From the NCBI RefSeq assembly GCF_051020765.1, contig NC_134934.1:9128001-9192000 (forward strand): a stretch of 64,000 nucleotides of DNA. Direction: 5' to 3'. The translations under genes and the position numbers were made by a program. Under the pieces are notes generated by a model. That model made no database searches and was not told where the DNA came from. It saw nothing but the letters and a program-made list of their open reading frames with translations. The stretch comes from Lasioglossum baleicum. Its lineage: Eukaryota > Arthropoda > Insecta > Hymenoptera > Halictidae. This document shows positions 48,201 to 58,986 of this stretch, piece after piece. Position 1 is the stretch's first letter. The number at the start of each line of letters is the position of its first letter.

Positions 48201-49923
48201 AACCAGAGGGAACACTTGCTCTGGCTACAGATCTTCAACTGGTCGCAAGTGCTCGATCACAAGGAACGATCGCTTTCTAAAACAATGTGCTCGCGGTGCT
48301 GTAAGCGTGGACTACCGGCGACGGTGACCCAGTAAATCGAAACGTGATACCGATGACGATCAACCGACGTGACGCGTCCGTCGTTGATCATTGGTCATCC
48401 AGGACACCCATCATTCCGATCAAGCGGAAAGTCCTTCGCTCGCCCTAGATCAGATCGATTCTGTTCGCGTTCGCGTTGCATGGCACAAATTCCCTTTTCG
48501 GGTGCAATAACGGCGCGCTTCGATCTTTGTTTCCAAGGGATTCGCGTTTATAACGAGCACGTTGTTATCTCGGGAACGGATATACATGTTACCTTGACGC
48601 AGAAGTTTCTGTTCTGTTTCGAATACATGGATCGACGCGCACGCAAAACCGCATCGATCGCGAGCGAGCAAAGGGCGCGCAGAGAAGTCGCCGGACTTTC
48701 CGGTGTCAGGACCGGTACCAGTTTCGTTGAAATTCGCTCTAAACGCGTTTTTCACAAACGAAACCTCTCGACAAATCTGTGGTTGCACGGAGAAACGCCG
48801 CGTGAATTAGCTGAAAAAAAGCCATGAAAACAAATTCGAAAGGCTGAACAAAGTATTGCAATTTAACCGATGTCCTATGTCAAAGCATTAGTGCTCAACA
48901 TTTTTAAACGGCAATATCTCGAATATGAAAGTAAGTGATATATACACTCCTGTGTGTAAAAGAAAGAAGCACCCCGGCCATATTTAATAGAAAAGCGTAA
49001 TAACATCAAATGAGATCCTAGCAAGTTTTGAAAAAAGATTCCACTGTTTAATTGAGTAGTTCTGAAAATACATATGTGTTATGATGGATTATATTATCTA
49101 ATACAGTGGTACCTCGCGGTATACGTTTGCTTTGGAGTACGTCCAATTCGGAATACACGTCCTGTATGAACGTGACAAATGTTGCTCGGTATACGACATG
49201 AATTGTTTGTGTAAATTTTGCGTCATTTTAAAATAATTATCTCAGATGAAAAATTAAATGAATTTTTTTCGGAGTTGATGTATTATTAACTGATTGATCA
49301 TACAAGCAAGGCAAGGACAGTCAAACTAGCAGAATGTCAGGTTTCATTGCAAGGGGACTCTTCTTCCACAGGATAGAATAAAATCTCTTTTTTATTTATG
49401 TGTTTAAACAGTGTTTAAATTATTTTACAACCCTATTAGTGTAGGTATAATATCAATAGGAGTTTTTTTTTACATGAGAACGATTTAATCATTTTTACAT
49501 TACTTATGGGAACGGTTGATTTGGTATACGTCCTATTCGGTATAAGTCCAAACATCAGGAACGGATTAAGATCGTATACCGAGGTACCACTGTACTTTAA
49601 ATGCATAAAAATCAATCATTGTACAATACAATTTCTACATAAAGATATTGTTTATCTCATAATTATATACTGGGTGCTTCTTTCTTTTGCGCAGTAGTGT
49701 ATGCGGCGTTCTTCCCGACAACCACAGAAATGTCGCCTGTGTGCTCGAGAGAATCAACCGGGAACGATAAATATCGCTAATCCGATTAGATCGCTTAACG
49801 CGAGGTAACAAGAAAATGAGAAGCCGTTATCGTCGCGGTCAAGTCTTACCCGGGCAGATGAGCGCCATAACTCTGTCCAAAGAATCGTTTCCTTTCTTCC
49901 TCTGCGACCGGATCGAAAACCAT
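45233..49923 (-). CDS. Ciliary microtubule inner protein 2-like (FAM166 / DUF2475 family)
   Basis: Probable microtubule inner protein of axonemal doublets, so sperm flagella or chordotonal cilia. Five exons on the minus strand: 49923-49850, 47011-46936, 46854-46692, 46141-45911 and 45426-45233, giving 245 aa. The family signature is the repeated GYTG-x-x-P motif. Exon 1/2 gives LPGYTGHCPTLKFRVGKRFG, exon 3/4 gives ILGYTGYIPGFNSRYGLSF, and exon 5 gives IVGYTGHIPGAKGE, so three copies are present, as in vertebrate FAM166B. The sequence between them is basic and helical. Every join closes in phase only with the chosen sites; exon 4 ends at A|GTACGT. Intron 1 is 2.8 kb and packed with foldback and nested elements. 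The order of exons and the start (MVFDPVAEEERKRFFGQ) are convincing. The paralogue within the family is not resolved. Confidence 0.87.
47322..47737. mobile_element. Foldback element in CIMIP2-like intron 1
   Basis: Arms of about 85 bp are inverted: CTTTAAACAAATATTGTG on the left, and the word ACAGCAAAAGATTCTGTAGA facing TCTGTAGAATCTTTTGCTGT on the right. The central part is unique. Confidence 0.75.
47750..47869. mobile_element. Near-perfect ACGT-rich hairpin
   Basis: TGACTTCCCAAGTAGCCACG and its exact inverse enclose arms that continue TACGTCCCTAAAACGTACG. The loop of about 40 bp is itself built from GGACGT words. It follows the previous foldback by 12 bp. Confidence 0.85.
48945..49699. mobile_element. 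TA-flanked MITE interrupted by a nested element
   Basis: The ends are CACTCCTGTGTGTAAAAGAA and TTCTTTTGCGCAGTAGTG, with AGAAAGAAGCACCCC facing GGGTGCTTCTTTCT, and TA on both sides. The interior is occupied by the insertion at 49104-49592. Without it the element would be about 265 bp. Confidence 0.8.
49104..49592. mobile_element. pogo/Tigger-like MITE nested in the 48945 element
   Basis: Starts CAGTGGTACCTCGCGGTATA and ends with TATACCGAGGTACCACTG, bounded by TA at both ends. The terminus matches the well-known CAGTGGTACCTCG type of pogo-group elements. It is 489 bp long with no transposase visible. Confidence 0.8.
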
Positions 49924-52900
49924 TCTTGCTTGCAAATCGTCAATCGAGCTTTCGCGATTTTAGCGCCTCATTACGTACGATTTCGCGAATTCTAGGATCC
50001 GCGCGAGTCCGTCCGCTTGCTCTAGAAATCCAACCCATCCGTGTCTCAATATGTGTACGTATTAAATATGTACGCACGCCATTCTCCATAAATATTTCAA
50101 CACTTCTCGATTTATAGTATCGATCGACTACATATTACAACGGAATTGGAAAATTAACTGTTCGAATGCTATACAGCTACAACTTCGATACAAGCATATA
50201 GTTACGGAAAAACATCAAAGAAAAGGATGAACGGTTTAAAGAATATACGTATAAGTATGTTCTATCACTTTTTATGTTATTCGGATAGACTTATGAATAA
50301 ATATCTTAATTTTATCTTTGAATTTCAATTGAAATAAAAAGCTGACCAGATGCAATTTTGTCAAAACTTTCATGACACGTCATCTAGTAATCTTATCCTT
50401 CTAGTTTGTCAGAAAAACTGAAGTCGTTTGATCCGCGTTTATGAAAAATAAAATAAAATTAATAGTTTTAGTTTTACTAATATCCTTTGTCAATTAAGGA
50501 AGCATCAGGTTGAATTGTAGAGTTTTTCTGTTAATTATATAGCTGTATTTTACATAAATGAATATATACTTTTGTTTTATGTAATGTATTATATTTTGGG
50601 GCTATTTCTTCTACTTTTTTTCCAACATTTTGAAATGGCAAATATATACGTTAAAGTGCGTAAAAAAGTTAATTCTCGAAGCGAGTCTCACATTTACCGA
50701 TGAAACTCTAATTAAATGATTTTGCCAAGTGACACGCAATATATTTTTCAAGGTTACAATATCATTCATATCTTTTTTCAATGGACCTGTACATAGATTT
50801 TATTTTATCACATATTTTTATTATGAAATAGCCAAAGTTGAGAAAATCGTCAAGAACGTATAACATAAAAATTTGAATAGCATTTGATGTTTTCTTTTTT
50901 CTACGGTTCCTTTATACTCAAAGTATTGATCCAAAAAGAAGAATACTTGACACGTGAGTTAGTATAAAAGTCCGTATTCAACTCGTAAGGAGGCATGTGA
51001 TTATAAAAATTCAATATTTCATTAAAAAACAAAAGCGCCTCTCAAATGTTTACTCCGCTTGTCAAAAAGATTCTTGCCACCATACGAATAGTCCTCCCTT
51101 TATCGTGCAACCCCCACCGAACGATTTTTCACGGGTTCGCAGGTCTAATTAATAATTTTCAAAAATTTACTTTTGCTATCCTCAATGATTTTATGATATC
51201 CCCAATGAAACAGCTATTCGGTTAGTTTAATTGCCACAAATCGAGTACTTAAATGACAATTTGGATGTTCCCGGTCAAAATAAACTCCGGCACAGTATAC
51301 GGACGGTTAAAACAGTAAGTTTGATCGTGTCGAAATGGATACGTACTAGTATCTATAAGATGTACACCGGTATAATCTTGACTAGCAAATATTCAGTTTC
51401 GTTGACGGCAAGACTGTCTCTGGTCTCTGTTTCCCTCTTTTTGGATCTTAGTCTGTGGTGGGATCTGTCGGATCTCCCGCGGCTCCGGAAAGCGTTCGCC
51501 AGTTTCGATCAAACAAACGATTCAGGACGAACTTCGAGTTCGTATCTCTTCCCACACAAGCATTTTAATTTCATTCTAGAGCTAGCGACTGCATTTTCGA
51601 ACTGTCCCCTTTTTCTTCTTTGTTACGCGACCTACGACAAATCACAACACTCTGGACGTATCCTCAATTTTTAGCCGCGCAACGAATCGGAAAGACTCGA
51701 CACAAATTGTACCGCAATCTCTGTCGGAAATAACATACGATTCGTCCTCGAAGCCTTGGATTCCTCTAGTTTTCTTTATTCTCACCCCTGTTCCCGACAT
51801 TAGCCGTTTTGATTTTCTAGAGATGAACCTCGTGAAATCGCACCGTGCTTCTTGTCGGCCGGTGCATCGGTAACTGAACGCGATTTAGTCCGAGGCGGTT
51901 GGTCTCTTAGGAGCAACTCGTCTAAACTCTGTTACCTGTGAGAAAATCGATATACCTGGGGAGGAGGGGGCGTGTGAATGCATCGTGACCATATTCTTTG
52001 AGGAATCTCTCGTCTATCGGCCCCCTCTATGCACCTGCTGCGCTTGTCTCCTGATTGTTATTTCAGTAAACAGGTAGAAACGCTCGAAGTGCGAAGTAGG
52101 GGAGATACCGGAGCTATAACTTTCGATTTTGAAGATACTTTATCATTTTTATAGAATCCTCAATTATCATGAATGAAGGATTATTCATTTAGAGTAACTT
52201 TAGAGCATAGAAGAGGACAGCAAGTGAAAAAGAAAGAGAAACAGCCACCGCGCGACGCTCGGGAAAAATTAAAAACTTATGTTGTATTGTTTAAAATGCC
52301 AATGCGATGCTAACTTTTGTATTTTCAAGATGACTTTCTCAAGATATATGTCATATTTCTCTGATTGAAATCAGTCGTTTAAAAACAGGCTGCAGTTCTA
52401 TTAAATTTGCGAAGTTCTAGTCTAATTCTTTGAGAACATATATTTTCGAGATGTTAAATACAGTGAGCGTAAAAAAGTATTCGTACGCCCTTTAAAACAG
52501 AATAACTTTTTCATAATTGTACCAAACGACCTCATTTTTTATAATCAATTAGAAGCATTGGTTCACAAAATGATATGTGAAAAAGATTCTCCAAAAATTA
52601 TAATTTACAAGGTTACATGCAAAAATAAAGAAGGCATTTTTTAAAACTTTTTTATTTAGGTCCTTAATGAAAATTTAAAATATATGTTAGTTATACACAC
52701 ACACTGAAAATTTCATCGAAATCGATTAACATACGCACGAGTTACAAGCGGTTGAAAATGGTGAAAATCATAGTTTTACACGACTTTTGATGTTACATCT
52801 TTCGATGCGTATCGTTTTTTCCTGTGTCAACCGATTTCGATGAAATTTTCAGTATGTGTATAACTAACATAGATCCACAAAACACATATTTTAAATTTTC

Positions 52901-54086
52901 ATTAAGGGCCCAAATAAAAAAGTTTTAAAAAATGCCTTTTTCATTTTTGCACGTAACCTTGTAAATTATAATTTTTGGAAAATTTCTTTTGCACATCATT
53001 TCCTAAACCAATGCTTCCAATTGATTATAAAAAATCAGTTCGTTTGGTACAATTATAAAAAAGTTATTCTATTTTAGAGGGCGTACAAATACTTTTTATA
53101 CTCACTGTATATGATAAATTAAAATTTCATTAAAAATAAGTAAAAAATGAAGAAGTTTCATTATTGCACTAGTATTGTGCCTTCCTGTATATCTATGTAC
53201 AAAAAGATAAATAACTCGTGTAATTTTGATTATTTTTACTTAAAAAAATAAACTATGTACCTGAAATACCTATAAATATGTGTGCAAAATCCTAACGCAA
53301 AAAACTCAGTAGTTCTTCTGAAAAATTCCTAGAAAATTGGTAAAATGAATAAGTAATGAAATACAGAGAGAAATTAAAAGTATGGTGTGTGTGATGTATG
53401 TATTGACTTGCTTCCTACCAGGAATCGTTGTATAAACAGGAAAACGTGTAAACGAGAAGTGTTGCGTTCCGCGTTGTGGCGATCACTGGTGACCGTCACG
53501 CGGACGAATGTGTTAAAAGAATTTATTAGTGTTCTAAATGAGTGAAAATTGGTTGAATCAAGGTCCAACAAATATTATGGCTGAGTGAGATAAAACGTAT
53601 TTTGCATTTAGAACTGAATATAAGTCAATTTCGAAGTCGAAATGTTACACATGATATTATCTAAATAATGTGGTTGTTCTTTCTTCAAAAATTGGTTTTG
53701 ATTATAATGATAATGCGTTCATACATATATTAGATATATGTATGTACATACATAAATATGTATGTATATGAACAACGATTAACGCGTATAAAAATAGAAG
53801 AAGCGGCACGGAATCATTTCAAATTCAAATTAGTTGAAATATTTCGATGTCTCGAGAGATGGCGCCATGTACGCGCTTAATCAAAATGGCTGCGCCCATG
53901 GTTTCGCATGTACATTCGTAGTTTTGCTTCGGTGAATATTATTCCCGAAAATGTACGAAATGTATCGTTGATATTGTTTCCAAAATTGATTCTACTATCA
54001 AGAGACACGTATTACGAAAGTGTGTACAAAAGTGTTCTGTGATCGATCGTTTTTTAGGTTACTTAGCCGACGGTGACGAGACCAAC
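49924..54086. other. Large spacer between CIMIP2-like gene and COX11
   Basis: About 4.2 kb without a supported gene. The promoter of the minus-strand gene lies at its left end. GC-richer unique patches (51400-51560 and 51680-52080) look different from the AT-rich surroundings and could be regulatory. A long TA-flanked foldback occupies 52461-53107. The open frame at 51231-51674 has no recognisable domain. Confidence 0.45.
52461..53107. mobile_element. Long Tc1/mariner-type foldback
   Basis: The termini are CAGTGAGCGTAAAAAAGTAT and its near inverse ending CTCACTG, both abutting TA. The arms extend for about 300 bp with inverted identity (for example AATGCCTTTTTCATTTTTGC facing GCAAAAATAAAGAAGGCATT). 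The form is typical of a Tc1/mariner-derived foldback without transposase. Confidence 0.85.
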
Positions 54087-55360
54087 ATGTATTTTAAAGC
54101 ATACCAAAAACTGTTTTGTGGATACTCGAGACAAATAAATGCTATCGGGAGACGAATTTTATTTAGTCAATTTCATGATGCCGCTCATGCCAAAAGAATG
54201 CGGTCCACGCGTTTATATTGGAGCGGATTCGGTATATTAATTCTTGGGTTTAGTTACGCCGCTGTGCCTTTGTACAGGATTTTTTGTCAGGTAATAAATA
54301 CACTGTGTTATGTTTTGTTTAGTTCTGTTGCATCATATTACATTATATTCTGGTTTGTTTTTTAAAAGAAGTGACCTGCGGTACACCGATAAAAGCTATT
54401 GTACTATGAGAACTGAAATGTCATCGGTCTAGAGTAATGGTGACAACAATTCAATGCCATAATCATCAATTTGGGTAACTTTTTAACTCTTATACCATGA
54501 TACCGAAGGGTTTTCAATGAATTTATCATAGTATTAGTAAAATTGGCAATAAATATCTTGTCGGAAAAATATGGTTTCCATTTAGACACGTAGATATACA
54601 ATAGATTAATATGCTATTGTCAATTTGGAAGAATTATTAGAAATGGGATGGAGATGGACACATAGTAGCGCGTCTGGTCTTTTCTTAAAAAAAGCAAATT
54701 GAAAGTGGCATTACATTTTACATCATCATATTCTATTCTATTATATTAGGTTACATAACGTTATTAGAGAATGTAACTAATGCATAAAATTCTTTTGACA
54801 ACAGTCGTATAATTATGGAGGAACGGTGTCGATTGGTCACGATGTCGAGAAAGTGAGCACGATGAAGGCGATTAAAGATAGAGTGATTAAAATATCGTTT
54901 AATGCAGACACTTCGGCAACGATGCAATGGAATTTTAGGCCTCAGCAAAACCATATAAATGTTCTCCCTGGAGAAACTGCTTTGGCCTTCTACACAGCGA
55001 AAAATCCATTGGATACGCCTGTCACCGGCGTCTCTACCTACAATGTTGTGCCCTTCGAAGCGGGACAGTATTTCAATAAAATTCAGTGCTTCTGTTTCGA
55101 AGAACAACAGCTCAATCCACACGAAGAAGTAAGCGTGCCTCTTACGAATCGATACGTTGTATTCCTAAGAAATTGTTCTATCACGAGCATCGATAATCCG
55201 ATTGTTACAGGTCGACATGCCCGTTTTCTTCTACATCGATCCACAATTTGCCGATGATCCTAGAATGGAGAATATTGATGAAATCATCCTGTCGTATACG
55301 TTCTTCGAGGCGAAGTCAGGAATAACTATTCCCATACCGAATTTTATGAAGAAGAATTAA
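54087..55360 (+). CDS. COX11: Cytochrome c oxidase assembly protein COX11
   Basis: Mitochondrial inner-membrane copper chaperone that supplies the CuB site of COX1. Three exons, 54087-54290, 54805-55128 and 55211-55360, give 225 aa. The N-terminus is basic and Met/Phe/Arg-rich, fitting a mitochondrial presequence. It is followed by one membrane helix (SGFGILILGFSYAAVPLYRI) and the FCQSYNYGGT motif. The β-barrel domain contains FRPQQNHINVLPGETALAF, YNVVPFEAGQYFNKIQCFCF with the copper-binding CFCF, and the C-terminal PVFFYIDPQFADDPRM. All family landmarks are present and intact. The start is the ATG at 54087; no in-frame ATG lies upstream in the exon. It is convergent with the tektin gene, whose stop codon is 173 bp away. 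Confidence 0.95.
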
Positions 55361-55533
55361 TTGTAAATATGAAGAATGCGTTAGGTTTTAAATGACAAAT
55401 AGAATTATATCGTTGAACGAAACGATCCAGTGTAATTCTTCATCGGTATACCTTGAAATATCACTTGGCCTAAATCTCTTTAGGAGTGCATTTCAACGGT
55501 GCAAAGCTATTGTGAAACGTTCGGGAACTGCCA

Positions 55534-57978
55534 TTAGAATCTGAATAGAACGTTGATCGGATAAGCACGTCGAAGACCAGAAACTTTTTCTCGATCGATG
55601 TACATCGCGTCGATTTTTAGAGCTAGGTCGTGCTCCAGTGTCGAGCGTGTACGTAATAACTTTTGCTGTTGGTTCTCCAATTCTTTCAACGCTCTTTGCA
55701 TTCTCTCCACTTGATGATTTATGTCATCGATTTCTTTCTTAAGACTGAAACAGTTCAACGAATTGTCGGAGAGCCAAGCTAGTAAACTATCTTTCTTGTC
55801 GCACGAAAAACGCAGAAACGAACCTTACGTGAGCGTAGTCGCGGCATAATTCAATATCTGGCCGATGCATTCTAGCTTCTAGTCTGGTATGCGCTACTTT
55901 AACCGCGTAACTTTTATCGGCTATAGCTTTACGCATCAGTTCCAAATTTTTCTCAACCTCGAATATTTCTTGCTGCACCTACAACAGAAACGAAAAGTTC
56001 TATCGATGCATGTATGTCGGCCGAGCTGACAAATACGATCCTATTCACTTTTTGTAGATGTTGTTCGAGTTTTGTTCTAGCTTCTAGCAGTTCCGAAGAT
56101 CTGTGAGACAAAGCGTTATTCGTGTTACTCCACGAATCCCACATTTCCTGTGCGACTTTGTTTGTAAGAACTTCCGCGTTCGACCTCAACTGGCAACATT
56201 TGTTTCGTTCTATTCGAGATTTCTCAACGATTCGGTTAGCTGCGTCTGACCATGTTTCTTGCTCTGAAACACTGAGGTGCGCAGATTCATTTAAAGACAT
56301 ATAAATTTGAAAAATCTGTCTGATTTAGTAGTTCGCCCGAACAGTGCGAACAGTCCAGGGCCCCAAAATTAAGGTAATTTTTATATCGCGATAAAAAAAA
56401 CCATAATAAAAAATTTCGTTCCAACCATTTCTCGATATACTAAACAGTTTAAGTGTAATTTAGGTGTCAGACTTAGCTGAATCACCCTGTATTGTTCTGT
56501 ACCACGGATCGTATTCGTTGATTCCGGAGTAGTATTGCAGTCCATGGCTGTAGTTGTTCAAACGGTGACACATTGAATCTATCCCCAATGCGTTTTCTTT
56601 GTTTCTCAGATCCAGTTCCAATTGGTTTTGAGATGCTCTACAATCTCGGAGCTGCAATCAACAATCCGTTAGCTTCTACGGTAGAAAACAAATCCAAATT
56701 GTACGTTACCTGTTCTTTACATGTGCTCAAACAAGTCTCCAATTTCTTTCGATTCCGATGTAACATCTCAATCTCCTTCAGCAAACACTTTTCCGAATCG
56801 TCGTGTACGAGTTCTATACCTTTATACACAATACACCATACTAAGCATCAACGATAACTATGGCACTTATTTACTCTTGTCAAAATTTCTTTTACAAATG
56901 ATTTAAAAAAAGCGACCTTGTATTTTAAGTCCCTTTCTTCCGAAAAACAGGGCATAATAGACTTAGTTTTATTGTCACCTTTTCTAGCTTCTCTGTGGTA
57001 AAGACATTCTTCAGCGATGTGCAACGGGGCCTCGATATCTTTAATAGCTTTTTCAAGAATGACACGACAGTCTTGAACTCGCTCAATTTCCTGAAGCAAT
57101 CTTTCCAATTCGGATGATACCTCGTTCCGCCAAAAACTGATATCGTTGATTCTTTCCCCAAGTCTTCTACCAGAATCGTATTGTCCATGTTGCACTTTCT
57201 CTTCAGCATCTCTGACACACATCAATCCTTTATTATTTTACAGGATAAGTATATATAGTCTAAGAGACTGAAATCTAAAATACCTTAAGGGTATTTAACA
57301 GTAACCGCACCACGTTAATTAAATGAATTTCTTCATTGAAGCACATACTGTTATAAAAAGTGCGAGAAATATAAATAAATTCAATCTTGGATTAAACTTC
57401 ACCTTATGGGATAAAAAATTTTGGGCTTTTTCAGATATAATCCTGTACATTTCGACGAGAAAATTCCAAAAATCGAAATTCTGAAGTTAGGAATTCACTA
57501 GTTTAAAAGTTATGCGGGTTTAAAGTTGAGCGATTTTAACATATAATACACACAATATATGTATATACCAACATGGCGGCGTCCTTGTCAAAACGTTTAA
57601 AATCGCTCGACTCTTTTGAGCCAGTGAATTCCTAACTTAAAACTTGAATTTTTGGCATTTTCTCGTCAAAATCTAGAGGATTATATATAAAAAAGTGTAA
57701 AAATTTCTGGTTCCCTCAGGTGAAGTTCAGAATTAGTATATTCAATTTACCTAATAACTCGTAGAGCGTCGTTTCGTATTCTCTCCGAAAAATGTCTGCA
57801 TGAATCTGCTTCGTTATAGCATTTTACTTGTCTCTCGAACCATTCGTTCGGTGTGTATCGTGTATGAAAAGCAGTTTTTATCGCATGTGTAGGATTACGG
57901 TGATATCCGGTCAGAAGATTCGGAAATTTTAACGAATTTACAGAATTCCCAGCATAACTCGGTATTGTTTTTGTTGTC
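55534..57978 (-). CDS. Tektin (tektin-3-like), first exon unresolved
   Basis: Filament-forming coiled-coil protein of the doublet-microtubule lumen in cilia and sperm flagella. Seven exons on the minus strand: 57978-57751, 57211-56979, 56819-56710, 56651-56486, 56263-56049, 55978-55824 and 55744-55534, about 439 aa. The order of blocks matches tektins: YTPNEWFERQ, SERIRNDALRVIRDAEEK, RLGERINDISFWRNEVSSEL, APLHIAEECLYHREARKGIE, LVHDDSEKCLLKEIE, CRASQNQLELDL, and the tektin signature RPDIELCRDYAHVSL (variant of RPNVELCRD). It ends with YIDREKVSGLRRAYP, most like tektin-3. The leftmost coding exon begins with an acceptor (CTTCCAG|GAC) and has no in-frame Met. A short upstream first exon must therefore exist, probably beyond the foldback at 58012. 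The junctions at 56486/56263 and 55824/55744 were chosen by family fit. Confidence 0.88.
57395..57730. mobile_element. Foldback in a tektin intron
   Basis: Inverted arms: GAATTCACTAGTTTAAAAG-type sequence near 57490 faces CCAGTGAATTCCTAACTTAA near 57620. TTTCGACGAGAAAATTCC faces GGCATTTTCTCGTCAAAATC. The centre is near 57555. The inversion is imperfect, which suggests age. Confidence 0.65.
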
Positions 57979-58986
57979 CTGGAAGCATCAATTCAAGGCT
58001 AAAATGTATTTGAACCAGTCCTTCGATCGTGCCCAAATTTTCTCGCGCAGGCGCGAGAAAACAGTAACGTATCTACTATTGTGTAGCAGAGCGGCCAGAG
58101 CCCTGAAGCAGTTATACTGGCGGGAATGTACCGAAATAATCTTACCGGACAAAAAGACTCCAGGATGTGTCCTACGAGTTACAAAATATACACAAATACA
58201 CTTGTTATACATTCATTTTTCAGAATCAAATCATATAAATTTTTTAAAATTCTGCGGGGTGCTTTAGGAACCCCATTTTATCGAGAAGCTTACGTTACTG
58301 AGGCTGAAATCGCCGCGCATGCGCGAGAAAATTTGGGCACAATCGAAGTACTGATTTGAACAGTAGATGGATTGAACAAAATATCCTGACAAATTGTAAT
58401 AGACTTACAAAGGATAAACTTCAACATTTTCATAGCCCGCGTTTGGGCGCCAAGGTATCAACTCGTGTCTACCATTGTAATCCCTCGAACAATATTTTGT
58501 TACTGGTTCGTTGCAAGACATTGACATATTATTATTTATACACCACGGTTGCAATTGCTAAGAATTGAATGCATAGATAAGCATTAGTATACCCTATCTT
58601 AATAAAATAGATAAAAGCATATATATACATAAAATATTCTTAAATTGAGGCAGCCATTTGAATACTTTTTTCTTACGAAATGTATTTGATTGCTTATAGC
58701 AAACTAAATTTTATTTTGCATTAAAATTTGTGGAATTATAGTTTAAATAATATATAAACATGCAGAAGTGTAAATCATATAAGGCCGATAGTAAAAGATT
58801 CTGTACTGGAAAAATATTTTTTTCCGAATAAGTTATATCAAACGTGCCAGTTTTTATATTATCTTTCATTATGTATATCATTGCAATAACATCGCAAAAA
58901 TCACGTTTCCTTCTGACTCCCTATATCTATAATTATCTAGTCATTGGATTTATCGCGACTATGATTATTTACATATGCATTTAAAC
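57979..58986. other. Divergent spacer between tektin and NUBP1
   Basis: Should contain the missing first tektin exon and both promoters. A foldback fills 58012-58357. AT-rich sequence follows. No first exon could be assigned with confidence. Confidence 0.4.
58012..58357. mobile_element. Foldback with GC-rich termini upstream of tektin
   Basis: The left arm contains TCGTGCCCAAATTTTCTCGC and the right arm GCGCGAGAAAATTTGGGCAC. The inverted identity extends to about 40-50 bp. A second GCGCGAGAAAA word follows in the left arm. Non-coding. Confidence 0.75.

Noticed and set aside
48369..48827. 152-codon frame in the first intron of the CIMIP2-like gene
   Set aside because: A similar-length frame exists on the other strand, and there is no conserved motif. 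The region is GC-rich intronic DNA.
51231..51674. 147-codon frame in the large spacer before COX11
   Set aside because: No recognisable domain, no splice or promoter support, and composition like random AT-rich DNA.
55824..55829. Donor CAC|GTAAGG for the penultimate tektin exon
   Set aside because: Phase 0 joins to a TAA in the next exon. Using AG|GTTCGT five bases later gives the exact tektin spacing after the RPDIELCRD motif.
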